NCBI GenBank assembly: GCA_038093975.1
Contig: JBBPTG010000140.1
Span: 1-64,000 of the forward strand
Length of the DNA stretch: 64,000 nucleotides
From: Chalciporus piperatus
Taxonomy: Eukaryota > Basidiomycota > Agaricomycetes > Boletales > Boletaceae
Reading direction: 5' to 3'
A model generated the notes under the pieces. That model ran no database searches. It had not been told where the DNA came from and was given only the letters and a program-made list of their open reading frames with translations. The position numbers were made by a program, and so were the translations under genes. Positions 11,143 to 21,311 of this stretch are shown here, in pieces; position 1 is the first letter of the stretch, and each line of letters begins with the position of its first letter.

Positions 11143-13096
11143 CTAGGAAGACGGAGACAGAGACGGAGCTGGTACATAAGAAAGGAACGGACGAAGAGGC
11201 AAAGGCAGGGGAGGAGTCGTTGAGAAGTTGCGGAGCGAGGCAGGAAAAATTCCTCGGGAAGGGGCATCAGCTGGGTTATCAGCAGAGCGGATGTACGAGA
11301 TTGAGAACCAGATGCGAGAGTCGAGGAAGCCATTCACGATGCGTCGGAGTACGGAGTTCTGCTGATCGTTACGAGAACATCCGGAAGCTAAGGCACCGAC
11401 CACCCCTTGGTTGTCAGAACGCAGGACAAAGTGAGCGTCACGGAAACCCGCATGGGAAAGCGCTACCAGCGCAAGCTCGACAGCAACCATCTCCGCCCAA
11501 CCAATGTCACGACCCTCACCTTTCCAGTTGGGAGAAAGACGCCAAGCGAGGATGCGGTCCTTGAAGACGAGACCAATACCCCAAGAGGTCGAAGCATCCA
11601 CGAAGATAGGATCAGGGAGGGGATTGGGAGCGAGAAAGATCGCGCGACCACAGAGTGAGGACAAAAAGTGGGAACGCCACCAGGCGAGATCGGAGAGCAC
11701 TGCATTGGGGACTCTTCGACGAGCGAAAGGAGAGACATGGCGGAACGATGAGGCAAATCTGTACAGTGCCGGAAGACGAGAGCGTGCGCCATCTAAGACA
11801 ACGGCGCAGTGGTTCAGTGTCCCGATCAAAATCTCGCAGTCGTGATGTGAGACCAAGGAGGAGGCAGACCAGGAATCAAGGCGAGCCAAATACTTAGTCT
11901 TCTTAGAAGGGGGTAGGGACACTGTCTTGTCAACCAAACTCCAGGTGAAACCCAGATAAGGGAACGAGGTTGTGAAGTCGACGAACTTCTTTTCGGCCCA
12001 AGGCCATCCGAGATAGATGGCGATGTCCCAGATCAGCCGCGCATCATAACGGAACTGTGACAGCGTGAATAAGGGTAAAAACGTAAACGAAAGAAGAGGA
12101 ACGAACGAGCGGGGAGCCGTCAGGAGACCACCCAGAAGGGTAACGGAAGAACAAGAAATCATCGGCCCAATTAATGAGGTCCTCGATGGCTTTGAAACGA
12201 TAGATGCAGGAAATCCCGTCCGCGCAGTGTCCGAATATTCCGGACGAGCTGGCGCAGCCGAAACAGCAGCAATGGTCCGCGTGGACCTTACCATTCCAGT
12301 GAACACAAACATGAAGGCGATCCTGGGGCGCTATGGGCATGCGACGATGGGCAGCATCAACATCAAAAACTGCCGCTTCGGCGCCGCGAGGGGCACGCGA
12401 GACGAGGAGAAAACAGTCTGAAAACGAACCCCAGTTGCAGGGGAAGGAGGCGGAATCGATCTCTGAATTGATGGAATGCAAAAGAGGATGATCACGGGGG
12501 TACGAGTGGTCCTGAATCAGTCGAGGTTTACCGGTGACTGAGTGGAAAACAACACCCAAGGGGGAGGTGCGGAAGGGGCCAAATGTGGCCTCAAAAACGG
12601 AGGGCTCAAACGGAGCGGAATAACGACCAACATCGATCTCTTTTTGAATCTGAGCGGAAATGAAATCTGAATTTTCGAGGGCAGACTTGTGATTTGCAGG
12701 CATAAACGTAGAGGAAATAGAGGACGAGACACCGAGGCGAAAGCCATGACGGAGACCATGGGGGATATCAGAAAAACGGGACCAGACGGAATCACCGCAT
12801 GCGCGGAGTAACTCCTCCCATCTGTCAGGGATGAGTGGAGTGACGATGGGAAAGATATCAGGAGGAAGGGTGCCCCTGTGCGTTGTGATCAGGTGATCCG
12901 CACGCGGTGCAATTGTGACGGTGTTTGCATTCTGTACCAGGGGCGGGGCATCCCCGAGGACCATTCCAGCTGTAACAGTAGGAACGGCCCTGGGCATCGA
13001 CCCAGACGCCTTTAGGATTGCGGGAGACCCACCCATTAGACGCAGATGGGCACTCCTTTGTGAGATGCTGGAGGAGGCAAACGAAACATTTCCCAT
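11143..13096 (-). CDS. DIRS-1 reverse transcriptase-RNase H
   Basis: The polymerase copies element RNA to DNA; the RNase H removes the template. The RT carries the DIRS-type active site INWADDFLFF (YxDD equivalent). RNase H residues are seen as IFVDAS, VAVELAL, LRSDNQG and SADNPADAPSRG. The frame changes near 12,107. A canonical 52-nt intron (12,055-12,106, gttcgt...cacag with a pyrimidine tract) joins the parts at SPL and FRYDARLIWD in phase, so this need not be a mutation. The start is uncertain: I chose the ATG at 13,096, but the frame is open further upstream while overlapping gag. Total length would be about 630 aa. Confidence 0.75.
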
Positions 13097-14858
13097 GCCG
13101 ATCGGCCGAGTAAGGAAAGGACGAGCGGGGAGGGGCTGCAGATGGTCCGCGAAGTGGTCCGAACGCGGAAGGTGTCGAAGGTCCTGAAGATGTGGAGGCG
13201 AAGGAACCAGTAGATGAGGAGGACGGAAAGGAAGAGGAGGAGGAGGGAAAAGGTTGGCGTGTAGCGGGACGAAAGGAGCTACCGCCACGGTTGATAAGGG
13301 ATTCAAGGGTCGCGACACGAGCGAGTGTGGACTCGAGACGAGCATTACGCGAGGCCTCCTTAGACGAACCCAGCTGCTCTGCACACCAAGTAAAAAGGGA
13401 CTCGTGAAGAATCGCGGGGTTGTACGTGGAGGAGTTCTGCCAGTATACCTTACGAAGCTGGATGCAATACAACTTCCAGATATCAAAGTGGATCGAGAAG
13501 TCATGGGAAGATGTGATGCGAGCGAAATGACGCTCGAAAGCGAAAGCGATAGCCTCCGAGTTCGGATTTGACAGATGGGTACGGATGAGACGTGGAAAAA
13601 TAGCGGCCGCCTGACGATAATCCTCCATTGACATAAGGAATTCGTCTGATTCTTTGACAGAGGGAAGTTCGCCCGTGAAATGAGCAAGCGCACGTGAAGA
13701 TGCGGAGGCAAGACAGTGGATAGGGATATGGGAGGACCAGCCTTCCCGAAGTGCCTTAACGACAAAGGGATGATCAATGAGATCGCTGGGATTGATGCGA
13801 CGAGACATATCAGCCGAAGGAGGGGCCGAAAGCGGAGGGGCTCGAGGGCGAGGAAGAAGGTTGAGCAAGTGGCTAACATCAGGGATGGGCTCGCGCGAAG
13901 GAAGAACTGCGAATAGGTAAGCAAAATGAATAACATCCAAGAAGCAAGATGGGAGCCGAAGTGGCAAGCACGACAATGGTGAAGTCAAGTACTGACCAGA
14001 AGAAGAACCCCCCAAGGAGAATGAAGGTGGGGCAGGGCTACGAGTCTGATGATCAAGAAGAGAGAGGACGATGGCCTCAAGGTCCTCACGGGACAAGGAA
14101 ACAGAGGAGAGACCCAGTCCTGAGGAAGTGGGATGTGAAGGGGTAAGAGAGTTCGGCAAAAGATGTGTCACAGGGTTCGAGGGAGTAGTAGGATTCAACG
14201 TGGTGGAAGAGTGCGAAGGAGTAAAGGAATTTGGCAAAGGATGCGGTGCAGGATTTGAAGGAGTAGCGGGATTCACCGTGATGGAAGGAGCAACATGGAC
14301 CGGGTGGGCAGTAGCTTTACCTTTACCTTTACCTTTGTTGCTCGGAGTGTGAGGAGCTGTGACCTGAGACGGACCAGCGACCGAGGAGGTAGCAGTTCCG
14401 ATCGAACTGTTGGAGCTGGCGAGTTGTTGAGGGACGATGGCTTGTTGGGGAACGGTGGCTTGTTGAGGGACAGCGACGTGTTGAGGGGTGGTTGATTGTT
14501 GAGGAACAGTGAGAGAGCTGGAGGGCACGGGACCCTTTGACCGCGTGTTTGTAGAAGGTCCCTGGCGAGTCTTCTTGGGTGGAGGTGGTGCTGATGATGC
14601 GAGAGTAGCCAAAGCAGGAAGCAATGGGGAGGAGGGTTGGCGAGAGCGACGAGAACCAATCTGGGGAGAGTGTAGAAGGTCCACGCTTGCTTCGCGAAGT
14701 AAAGATTCAACAGTAGCGGGATCCAAGGCCCCGGCGGGCGCGTCCCCGTCGTCGTCAGAACCAGAGTCAACATCATCACGGGATGTACCAGAGGGCGTTG
14801 GAACAGGTCCCTGAGGGGCACGACTGGGGGGGGTGCGAGTAAGAGTGCCGGCGGGCAT
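12858..14858 (-). CDS. DIRS-1 gag-like protein
   Basis: A structural protein expected to bind element RNA and form particles. It is 666 aa as an open frame. The first ~250 residues are S/T/P/Q-rich, with repeated PQQ units near residues 125-150. The middle is helical and the C-terminus is Cys/His-rich (CFVCLLQHLTKECP, CKHRHNCTACGSPDH), probably zinc binding. A 90-nt in-frame stretch beginning GTCAGT and ending TTCGCAG (roughly 13,910-14,000) looks like an intron, because the residues it encodes are hydrophobic and unlike the flanks. It overlaps the RT frame by about 240 nt. Confidence 0.7.
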   Translation of the reverse strand: MPAGTLTRTPPSRAPQGPVPTPSGTSRDDVDSGSDDDGDAPAGALDPATVESLLREASVDLLHSPQIGSRRSRQPSSPLLPALATLASSAPPPPKKTRQGPSTNTRSKGPVPSSSLTVPQQSTTPQHVAVPQQATVPQQAIVPQQLASSNSSIGTATSSVAGPSQVTAPHTPSNKGKGKGKATAHPVHVAPSITVNPATPSNPAPHPLPNSFTPSHSSTTLNPTTPSNPVTHLLPNSLTPSHPTSSGLGLSSVSLSREDLEAIVLSLLDHQTRSPAPPSFSLGGSSSGQYLTSPLSCLPLRLPSCFLDVIHFAYLFAVLPSREPIPDVSHLLNLLPRPRAPPLSAPPSADMSRRINPSDLIDHPFVVKALREGWSSHIPIHCLASASSRALAHFTGELPSVKESDEFLMSMEDYRQAAAIFPRLIRTHLSNPNSEAIAFAFERHFARITSSHDFSIHFDIWKLYCIQLRKVYWQNSSTYNPAILHESLFTWCAEQLGSSKEASRNARLESTLARVATLESLINRGGSSFRPATRQPFPSSSSSFPSSSSTGSFASTSSGPSTPSAFGPLRGPSAAPPRSSFPYSADRHGKCFVCLLQHLTKECPSASNGWVSRNPKGVWVDAQGRSYCYSWNGPRGCPAPGTECKHRHNCTACGSPDHNAQGHPSS

Positions 14859-14879
14859 AGCGAGATGAAGATGCGTTGC

Positions 14880-14961
14880 GGATGATGAGATGGTGGATGT
14901 ATAGAGAGAAGGATGAATCCGGATGATGAGATGGTGGATGTATAGAGAGAAGGATGAATGA
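14880..14961. repeat. Two tandem copies of a 41-nt unit
   Basis: The unit beginning ggatgatgagatggtggatg is repeated head to tail at 14,880 and 14,921, just upstream of the DIRS-1 gag start. It may be part of the element's leader or terminal region. Confidence 0.85.
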
Positions 14962-15354
14962 CGCTAAGAGCAGGAGGTTTGGATATAAGAGGCTCGTGCA
15001 GATCCGAAGTCCGCTCCGAGGCACGAGTCCCGGCTCTTACCGGTTCGTCCCTCACCCTCAGAGCCTCATTTTCTGCAACTCGACAACAACAAGGCGGATT
15101 GAGCTCGTTTAACTTCGTGCTGACTAGATATGCGTCCAATATGGTCACAAGTACACCAGTTATTTGGCTTTGAAGAGTGACCAAGTATGTGGTAAGCGTC
15201 GTAGGTCGACTTCACGAGTTGCAAGTCTCAGCAAGTTTCCGTTGTTCCATGTCAGAGAACTTATCGACGTGCGATACAAAGACATATGTACAACGTGATC
15301 CACAATATACAGGATATCATGCTGTCGAACTGGCAATGTCAACGAACAACGCGT
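14961..15354. other. Gap between DIRS-1 and the TMEM184 gene
   Basis: Non-coding. It should contain the 5' terminus of DIRS-1 and the 3' UTR of the TMEM184 gene. No clear terminal inverted repeat was found by eye. Confidence 0.4.
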
Positions 15355-17845
15355 CTACGCCCACGGGTTATGGTTATCCTCCTCCTCCGATATCCCTCCC
15401 CGATGATCATACAGCCGTGCATATGGCGGCGGCGTTTGTTCCCTCACCACTCCTCCTCCTTCTCCCTCCTCCTCTCCATCTTCTCCTGTTTCTACCGAGT
15501 CCTCAGCTCCCCCCACACGTCGTGCGTCCGACCCTGTCTCTGCTTCGTTGACAGTGAAAACGAACCGCGAGTCTCCCTCGTCTCCCTCGTTCACGTCCCC
15601 CGATCGCCTATCCCCCACCGTAGGCGAAACAGAGCCAGATTCATCCCATACACGGATGAGAGCCGGCGAATGCGGTACCCTCGAACCCGAGGTGGAGGGA
15701 ACCTGCAGTCCTTCGGTAGCAGCTACGACCAAGTCTACCGCATCTTCTTCCGCAAGTGGTTTCCGTGAAGGTTTCTTTTTCGTAGCCCACGGAGGAGACA
15801 CAGAGGGAATATGAAGGCGAGACGGACCTACAGGCGAGTGTGAATGAGAGTGCGAGTGACTCTCCGACGATGACCGGCTGACAGACGTCATAGGAGGACA
15901 ATCCGATACTCTGCGTGATCGGGGTGGAGCTGGCGTATGTGGTTGGGACCGCGAGGACGATCCCAGTGGCGAAGGAGTAACTGACGGTCGGTGATCCATG
16001 TGCCCAGACCCGTCTTCTTCGTCGTCCTCGTACTTTTTCACTAAAGGGTTTGCACTTTTCGTAGCACCGTACCCTGAGAACCCACCCTGTGTTTTCCCGA
16101 GACCACCAGACGTTATTTCCCTCACCACTCTCTCTTCCTCCTCCCACATCGCCCTCCGAGCTTCCTCCGAGCTCACGTCCACCACAGGATACAAATAATC
16201 CCCAAACACGTAGTTCTTCGCCTGTTCATATAACACCTCGTCAACCCCATCCGGACCCGCCAACGAATCGTTAAACGAGAGCGCATACTCGTCCTCATCG
16301 TCCACATCATTATCATCGCCCGGTATTCGCGCCACACCGCGCGAGTACCGAATATCGGGGCCATCATGAACCACGTCGTCTGCTTCGGCAGCGAACAAAG
16401 GTGCAGTCACGTCGCTCTCGTCTTGCCCTGCAAGACGTCCGAGTAATCCCCGTCGATCAGTCTCGACAGGCGCATCCGCTAGTCCTCGTACTTCAGGTAA
16501 CCAATACTTGCGCTTCCCACCAGCTGCGTAACGCAATCCAGCTCGGATTCTCGGTTCTCTAGCTGCACCGATATGCATTCCACCTTCGCTTGGCTCGAAC
16601 GCGCGGTAATTGATACCTTCGCCTCGAAGTGTAGCACGGGTGTCTTCGACGAGGTCTTTGAGACCACACGCATCTTTGAGTGCATAGCCGAGCGTCATAC
16701 GCGCGACGTACATCGGAGAAATCCCTTTGCGTGTTGTAGAAGCAGGGGGTTTGACGAAGTCGCGGTAGGAGAAGGCGTACATGTGGGCTGCAGCGAAGAA
16801 GGGCATTTCGATACAAATGAGGGTGTCGGTGAGACCGAGGGAGATATGTTCGCTGTCCGTATATGGTCCGAGACGTGTGATGACGCCTACCGCGACGAGG
16901 AAGGAGACTGCTATCGACTGCCAGAAAGAGAAGAATAGTATTCCTTTAACGCAAAGGAACTTTGGTACGGGACTGTTCTGGTAATGAGTATATTTAACTA
17001 ATCAAATAGTGGAGTACATACCGGAAAGGTTTCAGGTCCTCGTGGACACACATCCAAAACACAGCAAGGCACCACAATGCAAGACAAATGGAAATGTTAT
17101 AGATGATCGAGACGTAAAGGTATCCACTTCGAGCACGGAAGTCACCTTCATTGTACGTGCCGGTGGCTTTCATGATCAAGCTCGCAATTGCGAGAAGCGG
17201 TTTTACTTGCACATATTCTGTTCCCAGTCATCCAACGTCAGTACGATTCGTGTCACTGTCTGAAGTGGAGAAAGAAACATACGCAGAATGCCCCGCTTGA
17301 GGAAAAGGAAAGTGTAGGGATCACTTGGGTCAATGTCGCTTCGCCATAGGCTAACGGGAAAGACGGCCGGGATTGGAGGTCGTCCGTGCAGGAGAATGAG
17401 AAGTGAGCGCTCGCCGCCCAGATAGTCCAGAAGGAGGACAAAGAAACAGTATATCACAAAGGCCTGGAACGATGCTGTAAGGACAGCAGGCGCGCGTCCA
17501 AACATGACATACTCACCTCGTAGATATCCCGTATTGCGTCAATGAAGAACGCCGCCTCCAAGGAGAAGAGCGAGATGAGAGATGAAACCCCATAGATTGG
17601 TACCATGATCATGATGCGTACAACCATTCTAGTAACACAAACATGAAATTCTTCACCAAGTACATATATACTCGCTTGTATACGCACCGTTGTAGGAAAG
17701 GCTTTCTATAATTTCTTAGTTGGAGCGATATCGAGATACCGCTGACTGCTACCGCCACGATCGTGGATATCCCGGCTAGCGTGAGAACTGGTAGGGGTAG
17801 ACTTGACCCAGAACCATGACCGAGTTTGAAGTCAGGTAGACCCAT
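15355..17845 (-). CDS. TMEM184 / organic solute transporter alpha-like membrane protein
   Basis: A polytopic membrane protein of the DUF300 (Solute_trans_a) family. Exons: 17,688-17,845; 17,517-17,628; 17,283-17,463; 17,022-17,217; 15,355-16,972, giving 754 aa with all phases consistent. The first ~300 residues hold the membrane helices. Family landmarks in order are RIMIMVPIYGVSSLISLFSL, AFFIDAIRDIYE, YVQVKPLLA, TYNEGDFRARSGYLYV and EMPFFAAAHMYAFSYRDF. The long C-terminal tail (about 450 residues) is acidic and S/P-rich, with a short SHSHSHSHS run, and is probably cytoplasmic and disordered. It is the only conventional gene in the loop of the inverted duplication and shows no damage. It shares a 213-bp divergent promoter with F-box copy B. 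The exact function in fungi is not established. Confidence 0.87.
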
Positions 17846-18058
17846 CCAGGCAGGACTCCAAGTTGAACTCGAGTGGTGGACAACGATGGAAGCGTAGTCG
17901 GTAACCGAAATGACGAGTTGTATTGGATTATGTAAACATCTAGACCCCTGTCAAGACTTGGGTAATAAAGTTGGAATTACGGTATTCACTCCTTGAGAAC
18001 TTGAACGTCTTCGAAACCGTACAGCTCATCCAGGACACACCCTTGAAGGAAGTCTCCC
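17846..18058. promoter_or_regulatory. Short divergent promoter region (TMEM184 / F-box copy B)
   Basis: Only 213 bp separate two ATGs pointing away from each other. Homology with the left duplication arm enters from the F-box side and stops near 17,998, so the TMEM184-proximal part is unique sequence. Confidence 0.45.
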
Positions 18059-19220
18059 ATGTCACCATTTGGCTGCAATCCATTGCTTGTCCCAGAGTTA
18101 TTTCAGTGCACCTTGGATCATTGTTTCAGTGAACTCGGAGATAGTACTCGATCCGAAAAGCAGACACTGGCTGCTCTTGCCCAAACGTGTCGTGCTTTTT
18201 CGGAACCATCCCTTGACCGCCTCTGGCGAAAGTTGGATTCACTATACCCCCTCATTCGATGTTTCACACCTCGCTCTCAAGTAACTGCATCTCATCATGA
18301 AGATGAGGAACATACCCTCGACGAGTTTGGTGGAATGGAAAGTCCATGCTCTAGTGTGCGCTTTACCATTATTTAACCCAACTGATATACACAGAATCCT
18401 CCAACTCTCGCTGAATGGGCTATCGTCAAACGATACTCCCATCGCATTCGGGAACTCAGCATTGATGAAATCAGATCTTTGAGTTTCTTGAAGGGCATAG
18501 GCTCTCAGACGTCTCTCCTCTTACCCAATCTGAGGGTCCTCGTCTTCAGACCATGTTATATGCATCTTTTTGGGTCTGTGGATTTGATCCGTCCGTTGCT
18601 CAGCCCTACACTTGTCAAACTGGAAGCGGACTTGATTGACGAGGATGGTGAACCCCTACTTTCATTTCTCAGGAGCTATCATCTTCAATGTCCACACTTG
18701 GAGGATGTTGCATTTTATTTCAACTTGAGGGAGCCCGAGGATGTGGGCGAGGATGCCGAGGAAGATGAAGATGGATATACAGCAGACTCTGAGGTGATAA
18801 CGCGCGAGTTGTCTCGAGCTCTCTGTAGTCACAAGCGACTTGAGCGTCTCAAGGTTGTCGATGCCTCCATCGATGCCAGTGCACTAAAATGGCTGTCCGC
18901 GTCTCAAACAATCAAGTTCCTTTCCATTCATCACCATCCACACCCTTTTTTTCGTACGGAAGATACACCGTTTCCACATGTCGAGGAACTTGAACTGAGG
19001 ACCCCAGATCTTGACTTCGTCATTTCCCTCCTCAGACCACGGGATCAGATATTCCACACCCTTCGTCTGTATCTCGCTGATCAACCCACCGTAGAAGCCA
19101 CATCAAAATTCTTCTCCACCCTTGCCTCTCGTCAGGACGTAGATTCCATCAAACGTATCTACTTCTATACCTCACGTCCCGCTTCGGAAGATCCCGCAGC
19201 GGAACCGGAGCTAACATACT

Positions 19221-19224
19221 ATCT
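19221..19224. repeat. Left copy of 4-bp sequence at DIRS-2 junction
   Basis: atct occurs once in the uninterrupted F-box copy A but flanks DIRS-2 on both sides (also at 24,593-24,596). It may be a target duplication or the crossover core used by the element's tyrosine recombinase. Confidence 0.6.
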
Positions 19225-19481
19225 ATGCGTTGTATCTACTTGGCTCGATAGCTTGAGAGATAGAGAGGAGATGATGTAAGTGACTGAGAGGGGATTGCAT
19301 ATGATGTGAACAATGAACAGAGGGTTGGGCGAAAAGCCGTAGGCTTTCCCGGCCCGAAACTGGACCCGAAACTGTTGGGCGAGAGCGAGAGCTGCGTTCC
19401 CTGTAGTTAGGAGTGAGCGACGCGTCGCAGCGATAGCTTGAGTCCCCCATAGTAGGAGCGGTTACTAACCTTTGCCTAAAT

Positions 19482-21311
19482 TTACCTGACCGGAGGTAGT
19501 ATATAACGTCTGAGATTGTCCATGAGTTCCTGACGATGTTGAAGGAACGGCGCGAGGACGATGGCGTGGTGTCTGAGGTAGATCGTGAATGCCTCGCTTG
19601 ACCATCTCCCCATCGTTTTGACTACGTCGAACGGGACTCCCATGAGGAGGTAATGGAGGGTTCCTCCGATGCGTAGGCTGTGACCTTTGAGGTCTGGCAT
19701 GTCCGGGTGAGCTCTCCTGATGGCGTCGATTCGCTTCGTGACCTCCTTCTTGGATAGTGGTCGCATGGAACCCGAGTGGTGTTTCCACGAAAAAAGGTGT
19801 GCGTGGGGTTCGTCGGCGTTGATGCGAAAATGATGGTCTATCGCCGTTTTGGGATCTGTGGTTGAGTTAGGACCGTGAGGGGCACAGTGCGTGTCTTCAC
19901 CGCCGGGAGACGTCTTGGTGGTAGGAAGCGAGAATCTCATCACGGGGAGACCTTCGTGGTTGTTTGTAAGTACGAGGCCGGAGCGGGAAATGTGTTTAGC
20001 CGGGTTGTATTTGGATATGGCGGGTACAGTGAATTCACCTAGGCGCGCAATGCAGAAAAAAGCGGAGGTGAGACAGGCGAAGATCGCCGCATCATCTGGG
20101 TTTTCCGTATTCATGGATGTGCGGAATCTTTCGAGTAGTTCGATTGTGAATGGTGCTCGTTTGGGACGTTTGGACGACGAAGGGGCTAGTTTGTTCGCCC
20201 CTTCAAGCAACGCTTTGTATTCCAAGTCGTTGATGTTCCATTCGAGTCCATGAAGGATGTGCCAAGCCCGCAGCGCGGCTGCGTAGTTGGAGATTGTGGA
20301 ACCCGAGTATGCGCCGGCGCATCCGGCCAGGAAGGTCGAGAGAAGGTTGGGGCTGATGGGAGCACGCTGCTCATCTGGGATGTTGTTCACGTCGCAATAG
20401 ACGTGGAAAACGAGGAGGCCGGTCCCGTATAGCTCTTTCGTGGAATCGGCCCATGACGCTCCGATCACGGTGAGGATGCGGTTCAACTCGCCGTCGGAGA
20501 GCTGTTTGGCGTCGGGTGGATTCTTTGATCGCGGCGGTGTGTGACTCGGGAGCCACAGCAAGAGCCTTTGGCGTGCTAGACAGTGTGGTCGCAAGAGGGA
20601 CGGGGCGGGGGTGAGATCTGACTTGTATGGGCGAGGCTTGGCTGGGGGGTTGACTGATGGGGCTGGTAATAATGTGGCGTTGAAACGGGGTTGGGGGTCG
20701 CTATTGACTGCAGAGGGAGTGAGCGACGAGTTGGTCGTGCTCTGCTCGGAGTGCATCCACGCGTTCTCGGAGCTCCTGTTCCTGCTTGATGCGATCAATG
20801 AGTTTAGCGGCGGTACGCGAGTATTGTCCGTTTCCGAGGGCGTGTACCTCAAGGGGGTCGAGGGGAGCGTCGAAATCAACGATGAAGCCGCGAAGGTACT
20901 CAGGGATGGGGAAAGCAGGGAGTAGGAGGTGTAGTGGCCCGTAAATACCTCGGGAGGGGTCGTCTGCTGGGTTGAGCTCGCTGGGGACGAACTTGGTGAG
21001 AACGCTGCTAACCGAGCAAGATGGATTAGCGAGGGCGTCGTGTATGTGTCGGAACACGACGTTGACGGCCTTATTCCTATGGCGTCCGACTCTCCAGCTT
21101 TCAACGACGCTGGTGTTGTCGCAATGGAGGATGACGTGCTGGTGGTTCTGAGGAGCGAGGCGAGCGACGGCGTGTATGAGAAGCTCGACGCCGACGGCTT
21201 CTGCCCATGCGATGTCTCGTTTGCCATTCCAGGTTTTCCAGCCTGGGATAAGTCTCCAGGCTCTCCAGTGTGCTCCGATGGTGATGCCAATGCCGATTCC
21301 TGAGCTGGCAT
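19482..21311 (-). CDS. DIRS-2 tyrosine recombinase
   Basis: A 609-aa open frame. The first ~250 residues are S/T/P-rich and overlap the RT frame by 611 nt on the same strand in another frame. The recombinase domain follows: ASWADSTKELYGTGLLVF, the first catalytic Arg in CIARLGEFTVP, the H-x-x-R box in GHSLRIGGTLHYLL, TMGRWSSEAF and the Tyr in TIYLRHH. All catalytic residues expected of the family are present. Whether the long N-terminal extension is translated as part of this protein is not certain; the conserved part begins near residue 260. Confidence 0.85.
   Translation of the reverse strand: MPAQESALASPSEHTGEPGDLSQAGKPGMANETSHGQKPSASSFSYTPSLASLLRTTSTSSSIATTPASLKAGESDAIGIRPSTSCSDTYTTPSLIHLARLAAFSPSSSPASSTQQTTPPEVFTGHYTSYSLLSPSLSTFAASSLISTLPSTPLRYTPSETDNTRVPPLNSLIASSRNRSSENAWMHSEQSTTNSSLTPSAVNSDPQPRFNATLLPAPSVNPPAKPRPYKSDLTPAPSLLRPHCLARQRLLLWLPSHTPPRSKNPPDAKQLSDGELNRILTVIGASWADSTKELYGTGLLVFHVYCDVNNIPDEQRAPISPNLLSTFLAGCAGAYSGSTISNYAAALRAWHILHGLEWNINDLEYKALLEGANKLAPSSSKRPKRAPFTIELLERFRTSMNTENPDDAAIFACLTSAFFCIARLGEFTVPAISKYNPAKHISRSGLVLTNNHEGLPVMRFSLPTTKTSPGGEDTHCAPHGPNSTTDPKTAIDHHFRINADEPHAHLFSWKHHSGSMRPLSKKEVTKRIDAIRRAHPDMPDLKGHSLRIGGTLHYLLMGVPFDVVKTMGRWSSEAFTIYLRHHAIVLAPFLQHRQELMDNLRRYILPPVR

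Larger units (their letters stand above)
9500..15070 (-). mobile_element. DIRS-type tyrosine recombinase retrotransposon DIRS-1 (approximate limits)
   Basis: A 5.5-kb element on the minus strand with the DIRS gene order: gag (12,858-14,858), reverse transcriptase plus RNase H (11,143-13,096) and tyrosine recombinase (9,874-10,926). It has no integrase or aspartic protease, as expected for this order. The domains are well preserved; the one frame break in the RT can be explained by a 52-nt intron. It sits in the spacer between the two arms of the inverted duplication. The ends are estimates. Confidence 0.75.

Noticed and set aside
12990..13936. Extension of the DIRS-1 RT frame far upstream into gag
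   Set aside because: The upstream translation is low-complexity and overlaps the well-supported gag frame. I start the RT at the ATG at 13,096 instead.
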